Source: Pseudocercospora fijiensis CIRAD86 (lineage: Eukaryota; Ascomycota; Dothideomycetes; Mycosphaerellales; Mycosphaerellaceae). From it: a DNA stretch of 64,000 bases. This document shows, piece by piece, positions 1 through 10,690 of the stretch. The DNA lies in assembly GCF_000340215.1 (NCBI RefSeq), contig NW_006921555.1, positions 124,001 to 188,000 of the forward strand, written 5' to 3'. Below the pieces are notes generated by a model. The model saw only the letters and a list, made by a program, of their open reading frames with translations, was not told where the DNA came from and searched no databases. The first letter of the stretch is position 1, and every line of letters begins with the position of its first letter. The position numbers and the translations under genes were made by a program.

Positions 1-377
1 AGTTAAACTAGGAAGCGTAGGTCTATATTAGCGTATTGTAGGTAAGGTTTGCCTCTACTAATAGGATTGCGCCATTTACGCTATAATAGTTAGGCAACAA
101 TAACGGCTATATATTATCGCACTTTTAACGCTATAGCCGCCGACTACTGCTAGTTAAATGCCTAAGGCTAGAATTGCTAGCAGTTATCGAAATTACCGGA
201 GGCCTCCTTTAGTATTAGGCGCTCTAAATTTATATAGGAACTAAGTCTAAAGCGAAGCTAATAGTAGAGACCTCTACTCTAACTAAGACTCTAACTGCCG
301 CTAGTTAGAGTAACGCTAGTTATTAAGCTATTATCGTACGCCTAGCTAAACCCTTCGACTTTATAAACACTCCCGAC
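1..377. other. Decayed non-coding sequence with a segment duplicated downstream
   Basis: No gene is visible here. A block of about 50 bases at 298-350 recurs almost exactly at 598-650. The motif around 118-150 recurs near 757-790. So the stretch 118-350 appears partly duplicated on the far side of the minisatellite that begins at about 378. CpA and TpG are nearly absent, as in most of the window, which fits RIP of repeated DNA. I recognise no transposon domain. Confidence 0.5.
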
Positions 378-755
378 GAGGTACGTACTCTAGTCTACCG
401 CTAGGTACGCACTCTAGTCTACTACTAGGTACGTACTCTAGTCTACCGCTAGACACGCACTCTAGTCTACCGCTACTACTTCGCTACTAGGTATGCACTC
501 TAGTTTACCGCTAGGTACGCACTCTAGTCTACCGCTAGGTACGTACTCTAGTCTACCGCTAGATACGTACTCTAGTCTACCGCTACTACTTCGCTACTAA
601 CCGCTAGTTAGAGTAACGCTAGTTATTAAGCTATTATCGTACGCCTAGCCTCGCTAGCTATTAAGCTATTATCGTACGCCTAGCACGTACTCTAGTCTAC
701 CGCTACTACTTCGCCGCTAGGTACGTACTCTAGTCTACCGCTACTACTTCGCCGC
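378..755. repeat. 24-bp minisatellite
   Basis: Imperfect tandem copies of a 24-base unit containing GTACTCTAGTCTACCGCTAG run from about 378 to 598 and again at 680-755. Between them lies the duplicated 50-base block at 598-650. Some units carry GCAC in place of GTAC, the C/T difference expected from CpA-to-TpA mutation. Short spacers with CTACTTCG interrupt the array. No coding function is visible. Confidence 0.8.
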
Positions 756-1290
756 TAACCGCACTTTTAACGCAATAGCCGCCCGCTACTAGTTTAGTGC
801 CGAGGCTATATATTAGGCTAGTAACTAGAAGGTAACTAGAAGCTATTAACGAGAGCTAGATAATAAATATATTAGATTAGATTGCTATATACCTAGACTT
901 CGAATGTGCCGAATATAAAAGCTATTTTAATTCAATCCTTAATCGCTATAATACCCTAGTCTATAGCTATAGCTGTTATAACAGCCTTATTATTATCTTA
1001 GTCTAGATCCTAATACTCGGTATAATCGAAGTAGCTAGTAGTAGTAGCGGTCTCTTAGATAGCACTATATATAAGTATTAGGTCGTCGCTATCGTCTATT
1101 CTACTACTAGTTCTACTAGTTCTACTAGTCCTACTAGTTCTACTAGTTCTACTAGTTCTACTAGTTCTACTAGTTCTACTAGCTCTACTAGTATCGTAAA
1201 CTAGGTTACGATTAGCATCGTTAGACTATAGTATGTCTAGGTCTACGAGTGCTACGCTATATAGTATACCGCTAGCTATAGTATAGAAGC
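756..1290. repeat. Decayed spacer with a 9-bp tandem repeat at 1101-1192
   Basis: Most of this interval has no recognisable content. At 1101-1192 about ten copies of the 9-mer CTACTAGTT lie head to tail, with a few C/T variants. The array is close to the C-terminal side of the minus-strand pseudogene that follows. It could be a low-complexity tail of that gene or an independent microsatellite. Confidence 0.6.
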
Positions 1291-4200
1291 CGAGATTGCT
1301 ACTACTACTACTACTACTATCGTCTGCGCCTAATGCCTAGATATATCCTACTAGTAGTAGACCGTCGCCTAACTAAGCAAAGCTATTAGTATCTATATAT
1401 AGCTTATCTGCCTTATTAATAGCCCTAGTACCGAGTAGACTACGATCTCCGCTATATCCGTTAAGTCCGTAGCTACGAGTATCGGTACTATTAATACTAT
1501 CGACGCTATTATTACCTACCTCGTTCGTACTTATAGTTATATACCGAGAACGAGCGCTATAAGCTTTATTTAACGCCTTAATCGCTAGTACTAGCTTACT
1601 AATACTAATCTACTAAATATCGTCCGATAGGGTACGATTATCCTCGGAAGAATCCTTACTAACTAGCTATCGCTCTATAAGGCTATCTCGGAACAGCTTG
1701 TCGGCTATACTTAGTATATCGGTTACGGCGTTCTTATTAGTATAGTAATTAGTACCTTCGATACCGATCGCGGATATAAATATCTTCTTTAATACTCGAG
1801 CTACGCGGCGATTACCGGCCTTCTTACGAGCGATAGCGGCTATATTATAGGTCGAGTTACTAAAGTAGTTTAGGTCTAGAGTTAGGTCGTTATTAATAAG
1901 CTCGATTTCCTTATCTATAGCGATACCTTTACCTTCCTTACCCGAGGGATTTACGATAGAGATAGCTATTAATACTCGACGTAACGGCTAATCCTATTCT
2001 AGTAACTAGCGGAATTCTAGTATATGCTTCGCGTAGTTAGTCTAGTTAGTTCTAAGGAATAGAACGATAAGGTAGTCTACTATACGCTTTAAGTAACCGA
2101 TATCTATTTTCCGGATAGCGGTACGTATCGTTATTAGCTCCTCGATCTATATAAGTAAGCGGTATATAGTAGTATAATTAGCATCCTAGATAAGGACCTT
2201 ATCCTTACTAACATACTTATTCTACTATACCTCCTTAGTAAACGCCTTAGTCTAGATGTTCTCGACTATTTATAGATACTATCCCGGCTCGAGATTAGAG
2301 ATAGCGACCTTTAGTACCTCGATCCGGCTCTTCGACTTATCGGAATAGTCTAAAAAACCCTACGAGTCTATCTTATACTAGAAGCAGGCAGTAATACGGC
2401 TACGGAATATACGATATAGTAGGTTTAAGATAAGGAAGTATTTAGGGTTCTTTTTACTAATGCCTTTTATCGTATAGAATAAGGCATCGCCGACTAAGGA
2501 ATAGGCAAGCTATGCTTTATCGGAATTCTTATCGAAGTAGGTCTTAACGATGCCGTACGCTTTGCTTATATAGATATATAGCTAGCTAGGTACGATAACG
2601 CCCTAGTCGTATCGATTATATAGGCGCTCCGACTCGACGCCTTCTACTTAATAGCTATTAAAACGGGCACAAGTTATCTAGTCTCCGACGATTAGATATA
2701 GCCGACTCTTCTTATCGCGCGCGGCAATCTATTTAGTAGAGTTACTAGGTTGTAGCTAATATCCGAAGTCCTTATCCTTATCTAGTTATATATTATCGAG
2801 GAAGATATCTTTTAGAACCTCCTTAAATCTAGTAATCGATACCTTATTATTTATCGATAGCTCTATCGGGACGAGGTTAGTAGCTTCTTCTAGGTCTATA
2901 ATATCGATTATTAGCTATATAAAGCGTTCGGTTTTAGTACTCGGACGGAGATACTTAGTACTAATTCCGAGTACTATATCGAGACTCTCTTAAATAGTCG
3001 ACTAGTATCGTATCTCGAAATCGTATCTATCGAATATACCCTTTAGTTCTAGTCTAAATACAATACCTAATACCTAGTCGATATAGTATAACGAGAGGTA
3101 CTTACGGGTTCTATACTTCGCGTCCTCGGTAGGATTTCCTAGGATATATTTATAGCTAAGCTCCGAGTTTAAATTAATTATATCCTTAGTTAAACCTTCT
3201 ACTAGGATACGCTCGTTAATGCCGATATAGGAGGTAGTTATATTTAGCATCTCCGTACGGTTACCCTACTTCTAGACGCCCTTACGATTCTTCTACTTAA
3301 CTAGGTTATCGTATACCGAGAAACTCTACTTATCTCGAGCTATTACGATTATACGCTAGTCCTAAACTGCCTCTGTCTTCCGTATTAATACCTAAATCGT
3401 ACGAGCGGCACTAGATAGGCCTATATTATTAATAATACTAATTATATAGTATAGTATACTACTAGTAACTAGGTATAGGCCGAATTGCTTGCCGAATATA
3501 GAAGCCTTCTTTAAGGAGATCGAGCGAATAGCTATCTATATTATTACTATAATACGCTTATAGAGGCGGTCCTACTTATATAGAGGCGACTCGTTCGTAG
3601 TCTTATCGAGTAGGATCTTCTTATTCGGAAGTAGCTTACGTAGAAGATCTACCTAGGTTAGTATAGTATCTTCGATAATACTATATATCTCCTATAGGTT
3701 AACCTCCTTTATCGAATCTTCCGGTTTGTACTAGTTAAAGAATAGCTTACTAACAAGCTTCTTAAGTTCGTTGCGAATAACTCGAGCTAAGACGATATAC
3801 TTATATTTAAAGGCAGCTATAGACTAGCGGATATAGTTACGATAAGTCCTATTTAGCTTCTCGCTATAACTATTAAAGATTATTATCTACTACTTAGGCG
3901 GGAGCCTAGTACGCTTTATCTCTCCGAAGATATTAACGTACTTCTACTCGCGGGTACGACGCTAACTACGAACGCGTTAAGTGCCTCGAGTAGTCCTATT
4001 CTATTAAATACGTCGCTAAGGGCTAGTAGCGGCGATAGCGGCGGCGAGTCGAGTCTACTATCGAGTCTAGCGGCGTAGTACTATAGCTACGCTAGCATCT
4101 TCCGCATTTTCCTTATCCGCGAGTTTATTACGATTATCCTCCTCGATATCGCTAAATAGATCGATAGCCTCGTCTTCTTTAATAGAAGCCTCCTCCGCCT

Positions 4201-4480
4201 CTTCTAGTGCGATATTATTATCGCTAAGATCCTCCTAGTTATATATTTCCGCCTTATATATATCCTTATTAGCGACCGCCTAGAATAGAGCCTCTCTACG
4301 TACCTCTTCGGCGATAGTAGCCGCCTTATTAGTAACCTCCTTATTAGTAGCTATCTAGCGCTCTACCTCGATACGTAGCTAGTCTATATTAAGGGCGGCT
4401 TGTATACTAGTATCTGCCTCGGAATCTAGGTTTAATTTAGATAATAGCTTAGACAACTCATTCGGGTATAGATTTAGCGG
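1290..4480 (-). pseudogene. Decayed gene resembling the fungal DUF6589 family
   Basis: Read on the minus strand, one frame with only TAG/TAA interruptions can be followed through most of this interval, with at least one frame change near 3.85-4.0 kb. The N-terminal part (about 4.45-4.05 kb) is acidic and helix-prone. The middle has the order seen in DUF6589 proteins: a V-G-D strand, then an R-Y-[stop] patch near 2.6 kb, then a long helical stretch, then the motif NPSGKEGKG near 1.95 kb, which corresponds to the family's N-[PT]-[SR]-G-[RK] box. DUF6589 proteins are multicopy in many fungi, and their function is not established. The frame carries dozens of stops, so it cannot be expressed. The family call rests on pattern memory, not on a search. 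An unrelated repeated fungal gene is possible. Confidence 0.4.
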
Positions 4481-4494
4481 TAGGCTAGAAAGCG

Positions 4495-4640
4495 TACTTA
4501 GTAGGTCTAGTAGGTCGGAGTCTAGTAGGTCGGAGTCTAGTAGGTCGACGTCGGATATATTAGCGGTAGATACGAGTAGTAGATACGAGTAGTAGATACG
4601 AGTAGTAGATATAAGTAGTAGATGCGGGTAGTAAATGCGA
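4495..4640. repeat. Two adjacent 15-bp tandem repeats
   Basis: At about 4495-4550 the unit TAGTAGGTCGGAGTC is repeated three to four times. At 4561-4640 the unit GATACGAGTAGTAGA is repeated five to six times with small changes. Because both units are multiples of three, they may be a decayed amino-acid repeat at the N-terminus of the minus-strand pseudogene. They may also be plain minisatellites. Confidence 0.75.
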
Positions 4641-5672
4641 GTAGTAGATACGAGGCGGAAGAAGCTAAGAGTAAAAGGAAGAAGAAGAAGAAGGGTAGTA
4701 GCCCGCTATTATACCCGTAGCTTAAAGCGGCAAAGCCCTATTACCTTTAGGCCTACTTAAATAAAGAGCGTATAAATAAGGCCTTTTTTTCGAATTACTA
4801 ATAGCGATATACGATATACGATATACGATATACGATATACGATATACGATATACGATATACGATATACGATATACGATATACGATATACGACGTACGATA
4901 TATAATATATAGAGTAAGTCTGCCTTAACCCGCATCCGAAGCCGAATAAGACTATGTTTTAGGAGCTTGCTTGTCTAAGCGCGGCAAACGATAGCCTATA
5001 GGAAGTCGACTATAGGAAGCCTTCTATAGAAGGCCGACTATAGAAGGCCGCCTATACGTAGGATCTTCTATAGCTTAGTACATAACCGAGAATATTAGTA
5101 GATAATATACTAGTGCTAGCTTTCGGTACTAGCTTTTTATACTAGCTTTTTGTACTAGCCTCGAGCTAGCTAAATAACCTCCGCTACTTAGATACAATAT
5201 AATAATACTACGCTCTATATAAATACAGCTTATATTAAAGTGATTAAGAATTAGCTATTCTAGAACCTCCGAGTTATTACTTATCGAGATCCGAAGGTCT
5301 TATTTCGAGTACCTAGCTTAGCTCCGCTTAAGAGCTAGTAGATAGCAGGTATATATTTTCTCGATATATAGCTTATACAAATAGTGCTTAGGATTAGCCG
5401 GTCTACAACCTCCTAGTTATAGATATATATATTTCCTATGTTAGATATTAGGTAGCAGCGCTCTATAACAATCCGTCGTATACGTATATCTACCCGTAGT
5501 AAGGATTGCTTGTTTTCTTTATAACTATACGTCGCATTTGAATATTATATATATAGAATAACTTAGAAATAGCAGGGCTATAACATATATGTATTAAATT
5601 ATAGTATTCTACGCTAGTTAGTAATCTTTTATTTTTATAAGGATAATACTATAGATTTAGTATATTTGTCCT
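4641..5672. other. Intergenic decayed sequence without a recognisable gene
   Basis: Apart from the heptamer array inside it and short direct and inverted copies of GACTATAGAAGGC around 5008-5060, I see no coding frame or element boundary. A run of AAGAAG triplets lies near 4680-4695. This interval is where the gag gene of chromovirus A would be expected, but no gag motif can be read. Confidence 0.45.
4805..4888. repeat. Heptanucleotide satellite (GATATAC)n
   Basis: About twelve uninterrupted copies of the 7-mer GATATAC. The unit is not a multiple of three, so it is unlikely to be coding. It contains CpG-like GATATACGAT junctions but no CpA or TpG. Confidence 0.9.
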
Positions 5673-5885
5673 TAGACCCTTGCTAGCGTAAGGAGGTTAG
5701 TATAGTTTAGTATATAGGTGTATAGGTCTAGTCGCGTAGTAGTCCGATATAGAATAGTTAGAGGTAGAAGGTAGAAGGTAGAAGGTAGAAGGTAGAAGGT
5801 AGTAAAGGTAGTAAAGGTAGTAGTTAGAAAGAGCCTACTACCTGCTATACTAAAAACCTCCTTACGCTTAAACAGTAAGGGGCTA
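5673..5885. repeat. Inverted-repeat element (MITE-like) enclosing a GTAGAAG array
   Basis: The left end begins TAGACCCTTGCT and continues to AGCGTAAGGAGGTT then AGTATAG. The right end is the reverse complement of a close match: CTATACT, then AACCTCCTTACGCTT, then a run ending AAGGGGCTA. The arms are about 40 bases, with small gaps. The centre holds about five copies of GTAGAAG followed by GTAGTAAAG units (5760-5822). The TAGNCCC terminus resembles hAT ends and the other hAT-type elements in this window. The 8-base flanks do not match, so no target duplication supports it. It directly precedes the readable part of chromovirus A. Confidence 0.4.
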
Positions 5886-5899
5886 AAACGGAGATAGTC

Positions 5900-7640
5900 T
5901 ATTACTATCGGCCTATATACCGAATATATTATATTTTTTCTTACGAAACTCCCGAAGACTTACCCTATTATTCTTAGTCTTCCTTAGCTTAAAAAGTATA
6001 ACCCGGTTATCGACTAGGCCTCTAATCCTCTATCCTTTATAGGTAAGTATTATATAGAGTACTACTTTAGCGAATTTACTTCTACCCCCGATACTCCCCG
6101 AGATCGTACTATATTCGCTATTAGCGCGGCTACCTTCTCGCGTCTTGCCCGCGATAAACGTACTTAGATCTTCGCTATAATAATATAAGATATCGAGAAA
6201 GCTATCCGAAAGTTCGACGAAGAACCGACGGATCTAAGAACGAAACTACTAAAGGAGTATTAGTACTAACTCTACTAGTTTCCGAAGAAGAACGCCGATA
6301 TTCTACTACCGTACTAGCTAGGTATCGACTATAAAATCGAGCTAATCGACGGTAAACCGCCGCTATATAGCCCTCTCTACTCTATATTTCGAGATAAGCT
6401 CCTCGTACTAGTAAAATACCTAGAAGATAACTTATAAAAGGGCTTTATCCGCCCTAGTTCCTCCGAAGCTACTATACTAGTTATATTTGCTTAGAATCCC
6501 GGCGGAAGTCTCCGCTTCTACGTAGACTACTAGGGCTTTAATGCCTTAATAAAAAAGAACCGCTACCTAATTCCTCTTATAAACGAAACGCTCGAACGTC
6601 TTTTAAAAGCCCGCTCGTTTACGAAGCTCGACGTAATCGCTATCTTTAACGCGATCTATATTGCCGAGGGAGATAAATAGCTAATAGCCTTCTAAACCCG
6701 TTATAGCCTTTTCGAATACCTAGTCTTACCGTTTAGACTCTATAACGGACCTAGTACGTTCTAATTATATATTAATAATACGCTTAAGGAATTCTTAGAC
6801 GCCTTCGTCTCGGTATATATAGACGATATCTTAATTTATAGTAAAACGAAAGTAGAATACTACGAATATATCGAAAAGGTACTTTAGAAACTCGAAGAAG
6901 CTAGACTATATATCGATATCGATAAGTGCGAATTCTATAAGCAAGAGGTAAAATTCCTCGGCCTTATTATCTCTTTAGAAGGTATTCGAATAGATCCCGG
7001 CAAAATCGAAGCTATTCTAAACTAGGGAGTACTATAAAACGTAAAAGGAGTCGAAGGCTTCCTCGGTTTCGCTAATTTCTACCGGAGATTAATATAGAAT
7101 TTTAGCGGAATCGCTTATCCGCTTATAGTACTTACGCGGAAAGACGTTAAATTTAAATAGTCTCTAGCCTATTAAGAAGCCTTCGACTAGTTACGGTAAA
7201 GTTTTACGACCGTACCGATCCTATAGCACTTCGACTTCGATAAAGAAACGCGTTTAGAAACTAATACTTCCGACGGTACGACTAGCGCCGTTCTTCTTTA
7301 GCGAACGACCCTAGAAGATATATAGCTACCCGTAGCCTACCTCTCTAAGAAAATGTCCTTCGCGTAATATAATTACGCTATTTACGATAAGGAACTCCTC
7401 GTAATCGTTAAGGCCTTCGAAGAATAGTACTTAGAGCTCGAAGGTTCTAAATCGCCGATCTAGGTTAGCTCGGATTATAAGAATCTCGTCTACTTTCTTA
7501 AAAGCAAAATCCTTAGTCGTAGGTAGGTATACTAGAGCGAGTTTCTTTCCTAGTTTAACTTCGTTATTTAGTATATGCCCGGTAAAGCAAACTTATAGGC
7601 CTACGTACTTACGAAGCGTAACGGGGACTCGCCTTTAGAT
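5900..7640 (+). pseudogene. Protease / reverse transcriptase / RNase H of chromovirus A
   Basis: This encodes the copying enzymes of the retrotransposon. The frame reads PIILSLP near the protease end. It then has GFIRPSSSEA and the catalytic YIDDILIYS with both aspartates intact (YIDD codons at 6816-6827), then FLGFANFYRR in the connection region. RNase H follows with TSDG near 7.27 kb, AYLSKKMS and YDKELL. Stops sit where tryptophan, glutamine or arginine are usual in the family. The normal length of this region is kept, with no large deletion. Damage is by point mutation only. Confidence 0.85.
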
Positions 7641-7999
7641 CGAGGCCCGTAGCGTAAAGAATAGTCTATCCTTAAAGAGTATAACCTAAGTTAGGAACTA
7701 TACGAGCTCCTCGGAGATAACTTTACCGGCTTAGAGCCTCTCGTAGTATCCTTCGTACTAATAGCCGCACCTACCTTTCTTAAAGATAACAATAGCTCGG
7801 ACGACGAAGATACGAGCTTAGAAAGCTTAGATAGCGACTAGGAAAGCGAGGAAGAAGCGTAGAGCCTCCTCGAACCTACCTAGCTCGAGTAGTAGCTTAC
7901 GATAGCGTACGCCGAAGAGGCTTTTACTAAGGGCCTAATTTACGCTTTATAGAACGAAGAATAGTTATATAAGAATGTTTCTCTCTCGGAGTACGAGCT

Positions 8000-9420
8000 C
8001 CGTAGAACTCTACCCTAAGCGCCCTATATAACGTTTAGAAATGCCCTCTACGTCCCGGATTTCGAAGATTTACGCGACTAGATTAGACGTTCTGCTTATA
8101 ACCCTCTCGGAATAGTATATCCCGGTCGAGCTAAGATACTATCTTAGCTCTAGAAGTAGTACTACTAGCCTAATCTATACCGAGATATCGACCGATTCGT
8201 TAAGAGCTACGTCGTATACCGTAGAGTAAAAGCAGATACGCGTAAGCCGTAAGGGCTACTAAAACCTCTCGAAATCCCTCTACGGCTATAGTAATACATT
8301 TTAATAGATTTTATTATAGGCCTATTAAAAGGATCCGACATTAACAGCCTCTAGTTTTAAAATATACTAGTCGTAGTCTGCCGCCTTACGAAACGTAAGA
8401 AAGTATTAAATGCCCGTAGCCTAACCGCGAAGAATACGGCTTAGGTCTTCTACCGAGACGTATAGAAAGATATAGGCCTGCCTGAATTAATTATTTCTAA
8501 TTGCGGCCCGAATTTCGTTGCCCGTTTCTAGAAGCGCCTCTATAAGCGACTAAAAATTTAAGCGCGCCTTTTAATAGCTTACTACCCGTAGACCGACGGG
8601 CAAACTAAACGGGCTAACGCTTAAATCGAATAAATTATTAGGTACTCCTATAATTATTATTAAAATAACTAGCTAAGATTAACGCCTTCTATTAAATTTG
8701 CTAATAATAACTAGGAATTAGCTACGACTTAGACTACGCCCTTCTACGCTTCGACTAGTTTTTACCTCTAAACCGGTATAGAACTAGTAGAAATCGAACT
8801 AGAGCCTCTAGTAAACAATCCGGAAAGAGATACCGATACCTTCGCTCTTTAGATAGCCTAGACCTACTAAGAGCTCTAGGACGAGATAAGATATACCTAA
8901 GAAGTATACGAGTACTACGCTAATTAGCGTAGATACGCCGCGCTAGATTACGAACTCGGAGATTACGTTTACCTCGACTTACGGTATATTAGAACTAACC
9001 GACCTTTAAAAAAGCTCGACTAGAAAAATCTAGGACCCTTCCGAATTATAAAGAAAATCGGTATATACGTATACGAACTAGATCTCCCCGATAATCTTAA
9101 TATTTATCCGGTTAAATACGTTATTAACCTAAAAACCGCTAGAGAAATCGCAGACCCCGAAGATATTCCGCTAATTCCGGAAGCTACCGAAGCTACCGAT
9201 TAGACCTAAGACGAACCGGAATCTACCTTAGGTATAGTACGGGTAATTATCGGATAGAGCTTTAGTAATATTAACTTCGGTAATCTTAATCCTCCTAGAC
9301 TATAGGGAGAGGTATAGTAGGAGGGATACTTAGACGAAGATACGACCTAGGAACCTCTACGCTATATTATCTTTACCTACGAAGTAATCGAAGAATTCCT
9401 TCGAGATTATACCGACTATA
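8000..9420 (+). pseudogene. Integrase and chromodomain of chromovirus A
   Basis: Integrase inserts the DNA copy into the genome. Readable landmarks in order are KPLEIPL before the core, the core strand IDFI near 8.31 kb, ISNCGPNFVARF around the second acidic position near 8.5 kb, and YYP-stop-TDGQT near 8.59 kb. The C-terminal GPFRI follows near 9.03 kb. A patch reading EGYLDEDTT-stop-EP near 9.33 kb matches the chromodomain signature of chromoviruses, which read histone marks and guide insertion into heterochromatin. The acidic residue of the second motif appears replaced (C-G-P context). Multiple stops make it non-functional. Confidence 0.8.
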
Positions 9421-9571
9421 CGACTATAGAAGGAGCTATCCCGAAACACTTCCTATAAGAAGTATACGAATAGAATTTAGAATAAGGTCTCCGACCTAAA
9501 CTAGGGCAAGAATACTAGCATCTATTATATATAGACCTCCTTTAGCGTCGTAGGAACTCCGCGTAAAGCGA

Positions 9572-9582
9572 GGGGGGGGGGG
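9572..9582 (+). other. Probable polypurine tract of chromovirus A
   Basis: Eleven consecutive G residues lie directly after the end of the pol reading. They are followed by CTAC and then TATTATAG, a plausible LTR start (TG changed to TA). Chromovirus D has the same arrangement: G-tract, then TAC, then TATTACG. Long G-tracts before the 3' LTR prime plus-strand synthesis in this group. Confidence 0.6.
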
Positions 9583-9586
9583 CTAC

Positions 9587-10690
9587 TATTATAGTAGCTA
9601 CCTAGAAAGTACCGATAAGTCCTATAAGCTAGCCGCTATACTATAAAGTAATATCGGATTTAAGTTGCCTTAGTAGTAGAGGCCTCTAGCGAAGTAGGTT
9701 GCCTAGTTAGCCGCCTATTTAGCTATATAACGTAATATCTTAGGGACTTCCGCGGAGGCCGTATATAGTAGAATAATACGTTATATATTAATATATAAAC
9801 GACGGGACTATACTAAACTACGCGTACGCGTATACGGACGATAGTAAGCGAGATATACAAAGTCGTAGGATAGATCCGAGTAGTAGGAAGGAACTAGAAG
9901 ATAGGGAAGAGCTAGGAGAAATATATTTACTTAAAAGCGGTTAAACGAGTTCGTATACGCGCGCCGCGTAAGTTAGCTAGGAAATAAAGGCGCTACGAGA
10001 TAGCGGATAAGCGGGATACGCGCGCGCGCGCTTAGCGTATAGGGAAGGACCTAAAGGTAGAGGTTTACTAAGAAGTTAGTAAGTAGGATATATATACTTA
10101 CGCTTACGCGTCGGACGCGCTAGACGCCCGTAGGGTAGAATACTAAGGAAGGGGCTCTCCCTCTAAGGTATCCTTCTTTCTTTCTTCGTAGTTCGTCTTA
10201 TATAGATAGTAGCTATATTAATTTGGTACTCCCTTTAGTTTAGTTTAAAGTTTAGTATATATTCTTACTACTTAACCTCTAACCCTTATAGGTTATAATT
10301 TAGTAGATTATACGCGGTAGTTCCTTAACCTCGACTATAGACCGTAGGTAGAGTAATAGGTACTATTTAGGCTAAACGACCTTAGCGAGGGGCACCCCTA
10401 GTAGACTACGCGTAGGACGATCTATATAAAGTATAGCGATCGATAGGAAGTATATACTACTATTTCGCTCTTTAAGTTCGCGACTAGATTTAATCTAGGC
10501 CGGAATCCGCCTTCGAAGTTAGCGGATAGAAATCCCGACCGGATTCTTCGCTATATTCTACTATATCCTAGCGATACTAGCGATCTAAAGTACGCGTAGT
10601 ACTATCGGTTTAAGATTACACTACACGTCCCTTAGATAGTATATCTAGCACTATCCTTCTAATTCCTAAACTCGCCTATTTATTATAATA
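9587..10690. other. Probable 3' LTR start of A, then unidentified decayed sequence
   Basis: The first few hundred bases are likely the 3' LTR of chromovirus A, starting TATTATAGTAGC. No second copy is visible in the window, so its end cannot be set. The rest carries CpG-rich stretches such as GCGCGCGCGCGC at 10020-10031. Near 10.45-10.69 kb a plus-strand frame may be the upstream part of the helicase pseudogene. No further domain is recognised. Confidence 0.35.

Larger units (their letters stand above)
5886..9586 (+). mobile_element. Ty3/gypsy chromovirus A, pol part, RIP-inactivated
   Basis: A single plus-strand pol frame is readable with many in-frame stops. The order is protease end (about 5.9-6.1 kb), reverse transcriptase (about 6.25-7.0 kb), RNase H (about 7.2-7.6 kb), integrase (about 8.0-9.1 kb) and a C-terminal chromodomain-like patch near 9.3 kb. 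This order is diagnostic of Ty3/gypsy. A G-tract that looks like a polypurine tract follows at 9572-9582. No gag and no 5' LTR are recognisable upstream, so the 5' end is truncated or mutated beyond reading. CpA and TpG are lost on both strands. Confidence 0.85.
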
